DNA of 7,545 nucleotides from Bacteroidales bacterium UBA5072 (lineage in GTDB: Bacteria > Bacteroidota > Bacteroidia > Bacteroidales > UBA10428): the NCBI GenBank assembly GCA_002415855.1, contig DIAS01000140.1, positions 1 through 7,545 on the forward strand, read 5' to 3'. Below are positions 1 through 7,070 of this stretch, piece by piece. The translations under genes were made by a program, and so were the position numbers. The notes beneath the pieces are model-generated. The model was given only the letters and a program-made list of their open reading frames with translations. It made no database searches and was not told where the DNA came from. Position 1 is the first letter of the stretch. Each line of letters starts with the position of its first letter.

Positions 1-119
1 CCGGGAATACATTTTGTGCCCATGCACCAGGTGCCGCAGAGCCCTTGCAAAGCGGTCTGAACTATTTTTATGACGATTTTGTGAGACATATTGATGAAAA
101 GAAATGTCCCTGGAGGTAA
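1..119 (+). CDS. nuoF: NADH-quinone oxidoreductase subunit F, C-terminal fragment
   Basis: Only the last 38 codons and the TAA stop are present; the gene starts upstream of the window. In the third reading frame the fragment begins GNTFCAHAPGAAEPLQSGL, which matches the conserved C-terminal part of NuoF, the subunit that binds NADH and FMN and oxidises NADH in the peripheral arm of complex I. The Cys at bases 15-17 (TFCAHAPGA context) corresponds to the fourth ligand of the 4Fe-4S cluster N3. The other three N3 cysteines and the nucleotide-binding folds lie outside the window. The tail after the last conserved helix is short, ending KKCPWR, whereas E. coli NuoF continues for roughly a dozen more residues. 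The stop lies 2 bp before the nuoG start, and the nuoG ribosome binding site sits inside the last codons of nuoF. Identity is certain from the motif and the gene order; function beyond the N3 ligand cannot be judged from this piece. Confidence 0.95.
   Translation, partial: GNTFCAHAPGAAEPLQSGLNYFYDDFVRHIDEKKCPWR
112..116 (+). promoter_or_regulatory. Shine-Dalgarno site of nuoG
   Basis: GGAGG lies five bases before the ATG at 122, inside the last codons of nuoF. It fixes the nuoG start at 122 rather than the in-frame ATG at 104, which lies upstream of this site. It is the only strong Shine-Dalgarno sequence before any start codon in the window. Confidence 0.8.
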
Positions 120-121
120 CG

Positions 122-2833
122 ATGATTAAAATCCGCATAGACGGGAAATATTATGAAGTTAAGCCGAAGAAAAACCTTCTGGAAACCTGCCTGTCACTGG
201 GATTGGATATACCTCATTTCTGTTTTCATCCTGCCATGGGTTCTGTTGGTGCATGCAGGCTTTGTGCCGTAAAGAAATTCAAGGATCAGGACGACAATAA
301 AGGCCGAATGGTAATGTCATGCATGGAACCAGTAACCGAGGGCCTGATTGTTTCAATTGAAGACCCTGAGGCCAAGGCGTTCCGCGCAGCCATCATAGAA
401 AGCCTGATGACCAATCATCCCCACGATTGTCCAGTTTGTGATGAAGGAGGGGAATGTCATTTACAGGATATGACTGTTATGACAGGGCATAATTACAGGC
501 GTTTCGATTTCAGGAAGAGAACCTATAAAAACCAGGATCTGGGGCCATTCATCAGGCATGAGATGAACCGCTGCATTCAGTGCTACAGGTGTATAAGATT
601 TTACAGGGATTACGCCGGCGGGAAGGATTTAAATGTTTTCGGTTCCCATAACCATGTTTATTTCGGAAGGCATGAAGACGGAACACTTGAAAATGAATTC
701 AGCGGCAATCTTGTTGAGGTTTGTCCTACAGGTGTCTTTACAGACAAGTCTTTAAGTAAACATTTTACCCGCAAATGGGATCTGTCAAATGCTCCCTCTG
801 TCTGTGTACATTGCAGCGTCGGATGCAACACAATTGCATGCGAACGATATGGGTCTCTCAGGCGCATAATGAGCAGGTACAACGGGTCGGTGAACGGATA
901 TTTTATATGTGATCGAGGACGGTTTGGCTACGAATTTGTAAATGATGAAAAACGGATAAGAAATATCAAAATACGGTTTAAAAAGGATGGAGACCTGGAA
1001 GAAGCGGATAATAAAAAGCTTCTCTCCGTCCTTGAAACAGCATTTTCAAAAAATAAAAAGATCATCGGAATAGGTTCTCCGAGAGCCTCCATTGAATCGA
1101 ATTATGCTTTGTTGAATCTTGTCGGGGAAGAGAAATTTTATCATGGCATTTCAAAAAAGGAACAGCATCTGACCAAAACTGTCTTAAACTTTTTACAGAA
1201 TAGCGGCGTTCAAACTCCTTCATTAAGGCAAATAGAAAAGGCTGATGCAGTTATAGTTCTGGGAGAGGACCTGACTAATACGGCACCGATGATCGCCCTC
1301 GCGTTACGACAGGCTGTAAGAAACAAATCAAATGAAGAAGCTGAAGTAAAAGGCATTCAGTTATGGAACGATGCTCCGGTAAGAGAACTGGCACAGAATT
1401 CTAAAAGCCCGGTATATATCGCTACACCCTTAAAGGATTCTCTTGATGAAATAGCAGAAGAAACCTTCAGGGCTTCGTTTTCAGATATTTCGAACCTCGG
1501 GTATGCCGTTGCCTCTTTGCTGAATGATGCAGCAACGGTATCACAAAAACCAGACATTGATCAGCGGAAGCTTGCTGAAAAAATAGCAGATACATTAAAG
1601 AAAGCTGAAACCCCGCTGATCATTTCGGGCATAACCAATGGCGATGAAGAGACCCTGCTCTCAGGCATGAAGATTGCTGCTGCACTGGCATCTCTCGATA
1701 TTAAGGTCATGTTCTGTGCAGTTTTACCTGAATGCAACAGCATGGGACTGGCGTTTATCCCTGGCAAATCATTGGATGATGCTGTTTCTATGGCAGCTGA
1801 TGAGGCGATTGATACCCTGATTATACTTGAGAATGACCTGTACAGAAGAGCTACAAAAGAATCTGTGGATCAGCTTTTTGGCAAAAGCAGACAGATAATC
1901 GTTCTTGACCACCTGGTTAATCAGACAACGCTTAATGCAGATATCTTGTTGCCTGCTGCGACATTTGCAGAATCTGAAGGTACCCTCCTGAATAATGAAG
2001 GCCGGGCACAGCGGTATTACAAAGCACTCATAAATAACGACCAGGTAATGGAAAGCTGGCGCCGGATAGGGGAATTTATAAAAATTAGAAACGGAGATCA
2101 GTCTATACCATGGAACAGGTTTGATGATATTATATCTTCTTTGGCAGATGAACTGACGGCATTTGCAAAGATTAAGGAATATATGCCTGATGCTGATTTC
2201 CGCATGCTGAACACTAAATTGCCGAGGCAAACAATGCGATACAGTGGAAGGACAGCAATGTATGCACATATGAGCGTCAGCGAATCCAGGGTTTCTCAGG
2301 ATCCCGATTCTCCGTTGGCGTTCAGCATGGAAGGCTGTCAGGAAATTCCGCCATCCGCTCTTGTTCCATTTTACTGGTCTCCGGGATGGAATTCCGTCCA
2401 GGCGATGTTCAGGTATCTCGACGAACCGAATGGATCAATGAAAGGCGGCGACCCGGGTATCAGGCTGATTGAACCCGGTAAAAAACATGATGATTCTTAT
2501 TTCCACATTAACCATGAGCCTTTTAAAATAAAAAAAGGCGAGTGCCTGATTGTTCCTGTTTATCAGATTTACGGAAGCGGGGAGATGAGTTCTGCAAGCT
2601 TCACCATATCTCAAAGAATAAAGGAACCATTTTTGTATATTAATCAGACAGATGCAGACGTGCTGAATATTTATGATGGCGAAGAGATACTCCTTGAAGC
2701 CAGGGGAAATACACTAAGGATAAAGGCAAAAATTGAAATGACTATAATGCAGGGAATTGCCGGTCTGTCTGTAAATTTACCGGGAATGCAGTATGTTGAT
2801 CTGCCTTGCCCGGGGAAATATAAAAAACAATGA
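122..2833 (+). CDS. nuoG: NADH-quinone oxidoreductase subunit G (E. coli type, with N7 cluster)
   Basis: This is the large Fe-S subunit of the peripheral arm of complex I; it takes electrons from NuoF and passes them toward NuoI. It has 903 residues, close to E. coli NuoG (about 908). An N-terminal 2Fe-2S ferredoxin domain has ligands C34, C45, C48 and C67 (cluster N1b). Next comes the H-x3-C-x2-C-x5-C motif at H99, C103, C106 and C112 (N5). C151, C154, C157 and C201 bind N4. C228, C231, C235 and C263 match the extra cluster N7. From about residue 220 onward the protein resembles molybdopterin oxidoreductases (CDRGRFGY, GIGSPRAS, LLNNEGRAQR); in complex I this domain has lost the cofactor and is structural. 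The C-terminal part keeps an E. coli-like block, VPFYWSPGWNS. The start at 122 is supported by GGAGG five bases upstream; an in-frame ATG at 104 would overlap nuoF and lacks this support. C240, between the N7 ligands, is an extra Cys absent from E. coli as I recall it. The gene ends 10 bp before nuoH. Confidence 0.97.
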   Translation: MIKIRIDGKYYEVKPKKNLLETCLSLGLDIPHFCFHPAMGSVGACRLCAVKKFKDQDDNKGRMVMSCMEPVTEGLIVSIEDPEAKAFRAAIIESLMTNHPHDCPVCDEGGECHLQDMTVMTGHNYRRFDFRKRTYKNQDLGPFIRHEMNRCIQCYRCIRFYRDYAGGKDLNVFGSHNHVYFGRHEDGTLENEFSGNLVEVCPTGVFTDKSLSKHFTRKWDLSNAPSVCVHCSVGCNTIACERYGSLRRIMSRYNGSVNGYFICDRGRFGYEFVNDEKRIRNIKIRFKKDGDLEEADNKKLLSVLETAFSKNKKIIGIGSPRASIESNYALLNLVGEEKFYHGISKKEQHLTKTVLNFLQNSGVQTPSLRQIEKADAVIVLGEDLTNTAPMIALALRQAVRNKSNEEAEVKGIQLWNDAPVRELAQNSKSPVYIATPLKDSLDEIAEETFRASFSDISNLGYAVASLLNDAATVSQKPDIDQRKLAEKIADTLKKAETPLIISGITNGDEETLLSGMKIAAALASLDIKVMFCAVLPECNSMGLAFIPGKSLDDAVSMAADEAIDTLIILENDLYRRATKESVDQLFGKSRQIIVLDHLVNQTTLNADILLPAATFAESEGTLLNNEGRAQRYYKALINNDQVMESWRRIGEFIKIRNGDQSIPWNRFDDIISSLADELTAFAKIKEYMPDADFRMLNTKLPRQTMRYSGRTAMYAHMSVSESRVSQDPDSPLAFSMEGCQEIPPSALVPFYWSPGWNSVQAMFRYLDEPNGSMKGGDPGIRLIEPGKKHDDSYFHINHEPFKIKKGECLIVPVYQIYGSGEMSSASFTISQRIKEPFLYINQTDADVLNIYDGEEILLEARGNTLRIKAKIEMTIMQGIAGLSVNLPGMQYVDLPCPGKYKKQ

Positions 2834-2843
2834 CTGTCTGTCA

Positions 2844-3788
2844 ATGAAATATTTACTTATCATAGCAGGAGTACTTTTAATAGCTTTATCAGTTGCAGCC
2901 GGGCTGATATGGGTAGAGCGAAGATTGCTTTCACTATGGCAGGACAGGCTCGGCCCAAACCGCGTAGGTCCGTTTGGTCTTGCCCAGGTAATTGCTGATA
3001 CCGTAAAATTATTCTTCAAGGAAGACTGGATCCCTCCATTTTCAGACAGGCCGGTATTTCTGATGGCGCCCGGCATTCTTATGATAACCATTCTGCTGAC
3101 TTTCGCGGTTATCCCCTTTGGTCCTGATTTTTATGTTTTTGACTCGAATATAGGAATATTGTTTTTCCTTGGAAACTCATCACTCGGTGTTTACAGCATT
3201 GTCCTGGGCGGATGGGCATCCAATAACAAGTACTCATTAATAGGCGCTATGAGAGCTTCTGCACAGATGCTGACCTATGAGGTGTTTATGGGGTTATCGC
3301 TTATGGGAGTCGTGATGATGGCCGACAGTTTCAGCTTTTGTTCAATTGTTGAAGCGCAGAGAAACGGATGGTTCATAATACCTCAGTTTTTCGGTTTCGT
3401 AGTCTTCTTTATTGCAGGAGTTGCCGAGACACACAGGCTTCCTTTCGACATTCCCGAAGCTGAAGGTGAGCTTGTCGCAGGCTATCATTCTGAATATTCA
3501 GGCATGAAATTCGGCATGTTTTTCGTGGGCGAATATTTGGGTATTACCCTGATATCTGCAATAATTGCCACCCTGTTTTTTGGCGGGTGGCTGGGACCTT
3601 CATTTCTTCCTCCGGTTTTCTGGTTTTTATTAAAAACCTTCTTTTTCATAGGCGTGTTTATCCTTCTTCGGGCTTCATTGCCCCGTCCCAGGTATGACCA
3701 GCTGATGAAGTTCGGATGGAAAGTATTGTTCCCCCTGGCATTGCTTAACCTTCTTGTCACGGGAGCTGTCCTGATATTTTTAAAATGA
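2844..3788 (+). CDS. nuoH: NADH-quinone oxidoreductase subunit H (quinone-site membrane subunit)
   Basis: This integral membrane subunit (ND1 homologue, usually eight transmembrane helices) forms most of the quinone-binding chamber and starts the charged path into the membrane arm. With the start at 2844 it has 314 residues, against about 325 in E. coli. Family blocks in order are ERRLL (25-29), GPNRVGPFG (37-45), FFKEDWIP (57-64), SNNKYSLIGAMRASAQ (126-141), YEVFMGLSLMG (145-155), PFDIPEAEGEL (200-210), EYSGMKFGMFFVGEY (217-231) and RASLPRPRYDQLM (276-288). The conserved acidic residues E146, E205, E207 and E217 are present. The ATG at 2844 begins directly with a hydrophobic helix (MKYLLIIAGVLL). 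An in-frame ATG at 2793 would add 17 polar residues and overlap nuoG by 41 bp, so I prefer 2844, although neither start has a clear Shine-Dalgarno. Seven of its eleven Arg codons are AGA or AGG, unlike enterobacterial usage. Confidence 0.96.
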   Translation: MKYLLIIAGVLLIALSVAAGLIWVERRLLSLWQDRLGPNRVGPFGLAQVIADTVKLFFKEDWIPPFSDRPVFLMAPGILMITILLTFAVIPFGPDFYVFDSNIGILFFLGNSSLGVYSIVLGGWASNNKYSLIGAMRASAQMLTYEVFMGLSLMGVVMMADSFSFCSIVEAQRNGWFIIPQFFGFVVFFIAGVAETHRLPFDIPEAEGELVAGYHSEYSGMKFGMFFVGEYLGITLISAIIATLFFGGWLGPSFLPPVFWFLLKTFFFIGVFILLRASLPRPRYDQLMKFGWKVLFPLALLNLLVTGAVLIFLK

Positions 3789-3814
3789 GATGAAATAAAC
3801 TAATAAATCCCGGC

Positions 3815-4330
3815 ATGTTCAGTATTCTCCGAAGCATATGGTTGACCTTCCTTCATATATTTCACGCGACTGAAACCGTGGAATACCCTGAGGTAAAACC
3901 ATATCTGGCACCACGTTACCGGGGCAGGATAGTCCTGACGCGCGATGCTGCCAGGAATGAAAGATGCGTTGCCTGTTATCTTTGTGCCGCTGCCTGTCCT
4001 GTTGACTGTATATCACTGCAGGCAACAGAGGACCCCCAAGGGAGAAGATATCCCGAATTTTTCAGGATCAATTTTTCGAGATGCATCTTTTGCGGATTCT
4101 GCGAAGAAGCCTGCCCTACTTATGCCATTCAGCTGACACCGGATTTTGAAATGGGTGAATATGACAGGCAAAATATGGTGTACGAAAAGCAATATTTACT
4201 GATCGCCGGGGAAGGTAAATATCCGGGTTATAACTTTTATGAAAACGCCGGTGTTGAGGTGGGCGTGAAAGGAAAAGGGGAAGGAAAGAATGAAGAAATG
4301 CCGGTCGATGTAAAAGAGCTTATGCCATGA
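3815..4330 (+). CDS. nuoI: NADH-quinone oxidoreductase subunit I (two 4Fe-4S clusters)
   Basis: This 8Fe ferredoxin-like subunit (TYKY homologue) docks the peripheral arm on NuoH and carries clusters N6a and N6b, which relay electrons to the terminal cluster N2. It has 171 residues; E. coli has 180, the difference lying mainly at the N-terminus. Two ferredoxin motifs are complete: C51, C54, C57, C61 and C90, C93, C96, C100, the last Cys of each followed by Pro. The amphipathic N-terminal helix (LRSIWLTFLHIF) and the RYRGRIVLTRD block match the family, as do YPEFFRINFSRCIFCGFCEEA and FEMGEYDRQNMVYEK. The tail is Lys/Glu-rich and ends with a conserved P-V-D-V-K-x-L-x-P pattern, as in E. coli. 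The gene follows nuoH after 26 bp, the longest gap here. An in-frame TGA at 3791 leaves no upstream ATG, GTG or TTG start. The preceding bases are A/T-rich with no Shine-Dalgarno. Confidence 0.97.
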   Translation: MFSILRSIWLTFLHIFHATETVEYPEVKPYLAPRYRGRIVLTRDAARNERCVACYLCAAACPVDCISLQATEDPQGRRYPEFFRINFSRCIFCGFCEEACPTYAIQLTPDFEMGEYDRQNMVYEKQYLLIAGEGKYPGYNFYENAGVEVGVKGKGEGKNEEMPVDVKELMP

Positions 4331-4345
4331 CTATAGTATAAAGAG

Positions 4346-4864
4346 ATGAATACATTTTTCTATATAGCTGCTTCGATTGCAATAATTTCGACAATCATGG
4401 CAATCTCCGGAAGGAATGCCATTCATTCATTGCTTTTTCTCATTTTGTCCCTTCTGTCAGTTTCCGTAATATTCTATTTGCTCGATGCCCCATTTATTGC
4501 GGCGTTGGAGGTAATAATCTATGCGGGCGCAATCATGGTCCTTTTCATTTTTGTGACCATGATGCTTAACATTGGAATGGAAGGACGAACAGAAAAAAAA
4601 TGGCTTAGACCCAGGATGTGGATAATTCCTTCCCTTCTGGCAGCCGTTCTGCTTGCCGATTTTATCCTTGCAATAACCTATATCCCCGGTTCTCCTCCTG
4701 TTGATCAGGCAATCTTACCCAAGCAGGTAGGTATTTCTTTGTTCTCCACTTACCTGCTGGCAGTTGAGATTGCCGCAATCCTTTTAATGGCGGGCGTGAT
4801 CGGAGCCTATCATTTAGGGAGCCAGAAGAAAAAAATCACTCATCGGTTTCTGATAAAAAATTAA
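4346..4864 (+). CDS. nuoJ: NADH-quinone oxidoreductase subunit J (membrane arm)
   Basis: This is the ND6 homologue, a small membrane subunit (typically five transmembrane helices) between NuoH/NuoA and NuoK. Its third helix changes shape during turnover and helps couple quinone chemistry to proton movement. It has 172 residues, slightly shorter than E. coli NuoJ (about 184). The diagnostic segment ALEVIIYAGAIMVLFIFVTMM (53-73) contains E55 and Y59, the residues at the flexible bulge of helix 3. N-terminal helices (FFYIAASIAIIS, HSLLFLILSLLSVS) and later helices (ILLMAGVIGAYHLG) match the family layout, and VGISLFSTYLLAVEIA corresponds to E. coli VGITLFGPYVLAVELA. The protein ends soon after the last helix in a basic tail. 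It starts 15 bp after nuoI. The purine stretch AAGAG abuts the ATG directly, too close to act as a normal Shine-Dalgarno. The stop lies 3 bp before nuoK. Confidence 0.95.
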   Translation: MNTFFYIAASIAIISTIMAISGRNAIHSLLFLILSLLSVSVIFYLLDAPFIAALEVIIYAGAIMVLFIFVTMMLNIGMEGRTEKKWLRPRMWIIPSLLAAVLLADFILAITYIPGSPPVDQAILPKQVGISLFSTYLLAVEIAAILLMAGVIGAYHLGSQKKKITHRFLIKN

Positions 4865-4867
4865 GAT

Positions 4868-5182
4868 ATGCTGACCGTACCGGTTGAAATACAAATAATG
4901 CTTGCGGGGATACTCTTTCTCCTCGGACTGATAGGATTGCTTGTACGAAGGAATATGATCTTCATGCTCATGTCTATCGAGGTTATGTTCAACAGTGCCG
5001 GGATGGTGTTTGTCATAGCAGGCAATCATTGGAGACAACCTGACGGGCAGGTCATGTTTATTTTTATCCTGGCAGTTACGGCAGTTGAAGTAGCCATTGC
5101 CCTGGCATTAATACTGCAGGTCTATCACCATTTCAAAACACTTGATGCAGATTCTGTTAATAAACTGAGAGACCATAACTGA
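4868..5182 (+). CDS. nuoK: NADH-quinone oxidoreductase subunit K (membrane arm)
   Basis: This is the ND4L homologue, a three-helix antiporter-like membrane subunit that contributes to the central proton path next to NuoJ and NuoN. It has 104 residues (E. coli has 100). The two buried glutamates essential in the family are present: E38 in the second helix (FMLMSIEVMFNSAG) and E74 in the third (LAVTAVEVAIALALIL), corresponding to E36 and E72 of E. coli. The connecting loop GNHWRQPDGQVM matches the conserved loop of E. coli NuoK. The C-terminus (LDADSVNKLRD) resembles the E. coli tail NIDSVSEMRG, which supports E. coli-type ancestry. The start lies 3 bp after the nuoJ stop, so translation is probably coupled. 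The ATG at 4868 gives the expected N-terminus; no good Shine-Dalgarno precedes it. Confidence 0.96.
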   Translation: MLTVPVEIQIMLAGILFLLGLIGLLVRRNMIFMLMSIEVMFNSAGMVFVIAGNHWRQPDGQVMFIFILAVTAVEVAIALALILQVYHHFKTLDADSVNKLRDHN

Positions 5183-5192
5183 TATACAACTG

Positions 5193-7070
5193 ATGGCAAC
5201 ATATATAGCGCTCATACCTGCTATACCGCTTCTTGGCTTTCTGGTGCTGGCTCTTTTCGGACAAAAGCTGACCAGGAAAACAATTGGAATCATCGGAGCC
5301 GGTTCTGTTGGCATAGTTGCCCTGCTCACGTTAATTGCAGGAACAGAATTTTTAAGGTCATTGCCTCAGGTCAAATCTTATTCAGTTGTTGTGTGGCAAT
5401 GGATCAATGCAGGAAATCTGAAAGCTGACATTTCCTTTAGTCTCGATGCTCTTTCTCTGGTTTTCTGCTTTGTAATTACATTCGTAGGCTTCCTTATACA
5501 TGTATATTCAATTGAGTTCATGGCAAAGGATGAGGGCTTTTCAAGATTTTTTGCCTATATGAATCTCTTTGTCGGCTCAATGCTCATACTTGTTTTAGCG
5601 GATAATATTCTGCTCCTGTATCTTGGATGGGAGGGTGTGGGATTATGCAGTTATCTGCTTATCGGCTTTTGGTATAAGGAGCCGGCAAATGGTTACGCTG
5701 CAAGAAAAGCCTTTATTATCACACGTATCGGGGATACCGCAATGATAATCGGCATCTTTATTCTCTTCGTTAGTTTCGGTACAGTCAATATTAATGACCT
5801 GATGCAACAGGCCTCCGGGAAATGGGCTGCAGGTTCACCCATCGCGGTTTTAACTGCAGCATTGTTGCTTGGCGGAGCGCTGGGAAAATCAGCCCAGCTG
5901 CCCCTGCAGACATGGCTGCCGGATGCAATGGCAGGTCCTTCGCCTGTCAGCGCCCTGATACATGCTGCAACCATGGTAACTGCAGGTGTTTATCTTATTG
6001 CCCGCACGCATGTTCTGTACAGTCTTGCCCCAATCGTTCAGACAGCAATAGCCATCATCGGAGCACTGACTTTGCTTATTGCCGGATTCAGTGCACTGGC
6101 ACAACACGACCTGAAAAGAATTCTCGCTTATTCCACCATCAGTCAGATAGGTTATATGTTCCTGGCTCTTGGTGTGGGAGCCTGGTCAGCTGCCGTATTT
6201 CACTTCATGATACATGCATTTTTTAAAGCCCTTCTCTTCCTTGCCGCCGGCGTGGTAATACAGGTTCTTAATGAAGAACATGATATCTTCAGAATGGGCG
6301 GACTGAGAAAAAAAATGCCGGTGGTTTATCTGACTTTCCTTATCGGGGCCTCTTCTCTCTCAGCGCTTCCGCTCATTACGGCAGGCTTTTACAGCAAGGA
6401 TGCCATCTTATGGTATTCCATTTCATCAGATACAGGAAGTACACTGTTATGGCTGGCGGGAATCACTGGCGCTTTTCTGACAGCCCTGTATTCATTCAGG
6501 ATGATATTCATTACTTTTTTTGGGGAAGCAAAGACCCAACCTGCCTTTCTCCCTGGTAAAACAATGACAATTCCTCTGATAATTCTTGCTCTCTTTTCTG
6601 TGTTCGGTGGTTTTGTGGAGCTGCCGAAGTCCCTGGGCAACATTCATCTTTTTTCCAGCCTGGTTGACAATACCCTGCCTGCAGTGGTTGTCAATGAAAC
6701 CGGACATTCTGAAATTGTGTTTCAGCTACTTTCAGCCATCATTGTCCTTGCAGGTATTTATCTTGCTTATACAGTTTACCTCAAAAAACCTGCTCTGTCC
6801 GAATCGTTCAGCCACAGCAGGTTTAACAGGTTTCTTGAAAAAGGATGGGGCTTTGACAAATTATACGACGTGATATTTGTAAAACCTGTCGTCTGGCTTG
6901 CCGAAATTGATAAGGATGACCTTTTTGACTGGCTCAACATTGGCATTTCCAGGCTGGCACTGCTTATGAATCGCCTGCTGGGCATCACTCAAAACGGCAA
7001 ACTGAGGTGGTATCTGATGTCATTTACAGTTGGCATTGCATTGATTTTAACTTATTTGATTTGCAGATGA
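5193..7070 (+). CDS. nuoL: NADH-quinone oxidoreductase subunit L (distal proton-pumping subunit)
   Basis: This is the ND5 homologue, the distal antiporter-like proton pump of the membrane arm (family: about 16 transmembrane helices plus a long lateral helix). It has 625 residues; E. coli has 613. The ion-path residues are intact: E147 (LYLGWEGVGLCSYLL), D181 (ITRIGDTAM), K232 (GKSAQLPLQTWLPDAMAGP), H257 (SALIHAATMVTAGVYL), H341 and K345 (HAFFKALLFLAAG), and K402 with D403 (GFYSKDAIL). They sit at a constant +3 offset from the E. coli numbering. The C-terminal part, with WGFDKLYDVIFVKP at about 562-575 followed by a last hydrophobic segment (FTVGIALILTYLICR), matches the lateral helix and its anchor, so the gene is full length. 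MrpA-type antiporters share the core fold, but the gene order and C-terminus make NuoL certain. It starts 10 bp after nuoK without a Shine-Dalgarno, and its stop overlaps the nuoM start (ATGA at 7067-7070). Confidence 0.97.
   Translation: MATYIALIPAIPLLGFLVLALFGQKLTRKTIGIIGAGSVGIVALLTLIAGTEFLRSLPQVKSYSVVVWQWINAGNLKADISFSLDALSLVFCFVITFVGFLIHVYSIEFMAKDEGFSRFFAYMNLFVGSMLILVLADNILLLYLGWEGVGLCSYLLIGFWYKEPANGYAARKAFIITRIGDTAMIIGIFILFVSFGTVNINDLMQQASGKWAAGSPIAVLTAALLLGGALGKSAQLPLQTWLPDAMAGPSPVSALIHAATMVTAGVYLIARTHVLYSLAPIVQTAIAIIGALTLLIAGFSALAQHDLKRILAYSTISQIGYMFLALGVGAWSAAVFHFMIHAFFKALLFLAAGVVIQVLNEEHDIFRMGGLRKKMPVVYLTFLIGASSLSALPLITAGFYSKDAILWYSISSDTGSTLLWLAGITGAFLTALYSFRMIFITFFGEAKTQPAFLPGKTMTIPLIILALFSVFGGFVELPKSLGNIHLFSSLVDNTLPAVVVNETGHSEIVFQLLSAIIVLAGIYLAYTVYLKKPALSESFSHSRFNRFLEKGWGFDKLYDVIFVKPVVWLAEIDKDDLFDWLNIGISRLALLMNRLLGITQNGKLRWYLMSFTVGIALILTYLICR

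Noticed and set aside
104..121. Longer nuoG start at ATG 104
   Set aside because: It would overlap nuoF by 16 bp and lie upstream of the GGAGG that sits correctly for the ATG at 122; the 2Fe-2S domain begins naturally at MIKIRIDGK.
1769..2269. Antisense open frame of 166 codons opposite nuoG
   Set aside because: It lies wholly within a well-conserved gene, its translation is rich in Cys, Ile and His with no recognisable domain, and it has no operon partner. It is a by-product of nuoG codon usage.
800..2500. NuoG molybdopterin-like domain considered as an active formate dehydrogenase or other oxidoreductase
   Set aside because: This domain is a known structural relic in complex I; I saw no catalytic Cys or selenocysteine (in-frame TGA) in the expected region, and the surrounding genes are all nuo.
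3790..3798. Tiny ATG-AAA-TAA frame in the nuoH-nuoI gap, considered as a leader or coupling element
   Set aside because: Two codons in an A/T-rich gap are expected by chance, and nothing else (hairpin or Shine-Dalgarno) supports a regulatory role.
5822..6226. Same-strand open frame of 134 codons inside nuoL, Cys/His-rich in translation
   Set aside because: It overlaps the most conserved core of nuoL (K232 to K345). The Cys/His richness comes from reading Ala/Leu/Val codons out of frame; no zinc-binding spacing is regular.
5193..7070. NuoL considered as an MrpA-type Na+/H+ antiporter subunit or part of a hydrogenase membrane arm
   Set aside because: The gene sits between nuoK and nuoM, matches E. 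coli NuoL over its full length including the lateral-helix region, and no hydrogenase or Mrp subunit is present.
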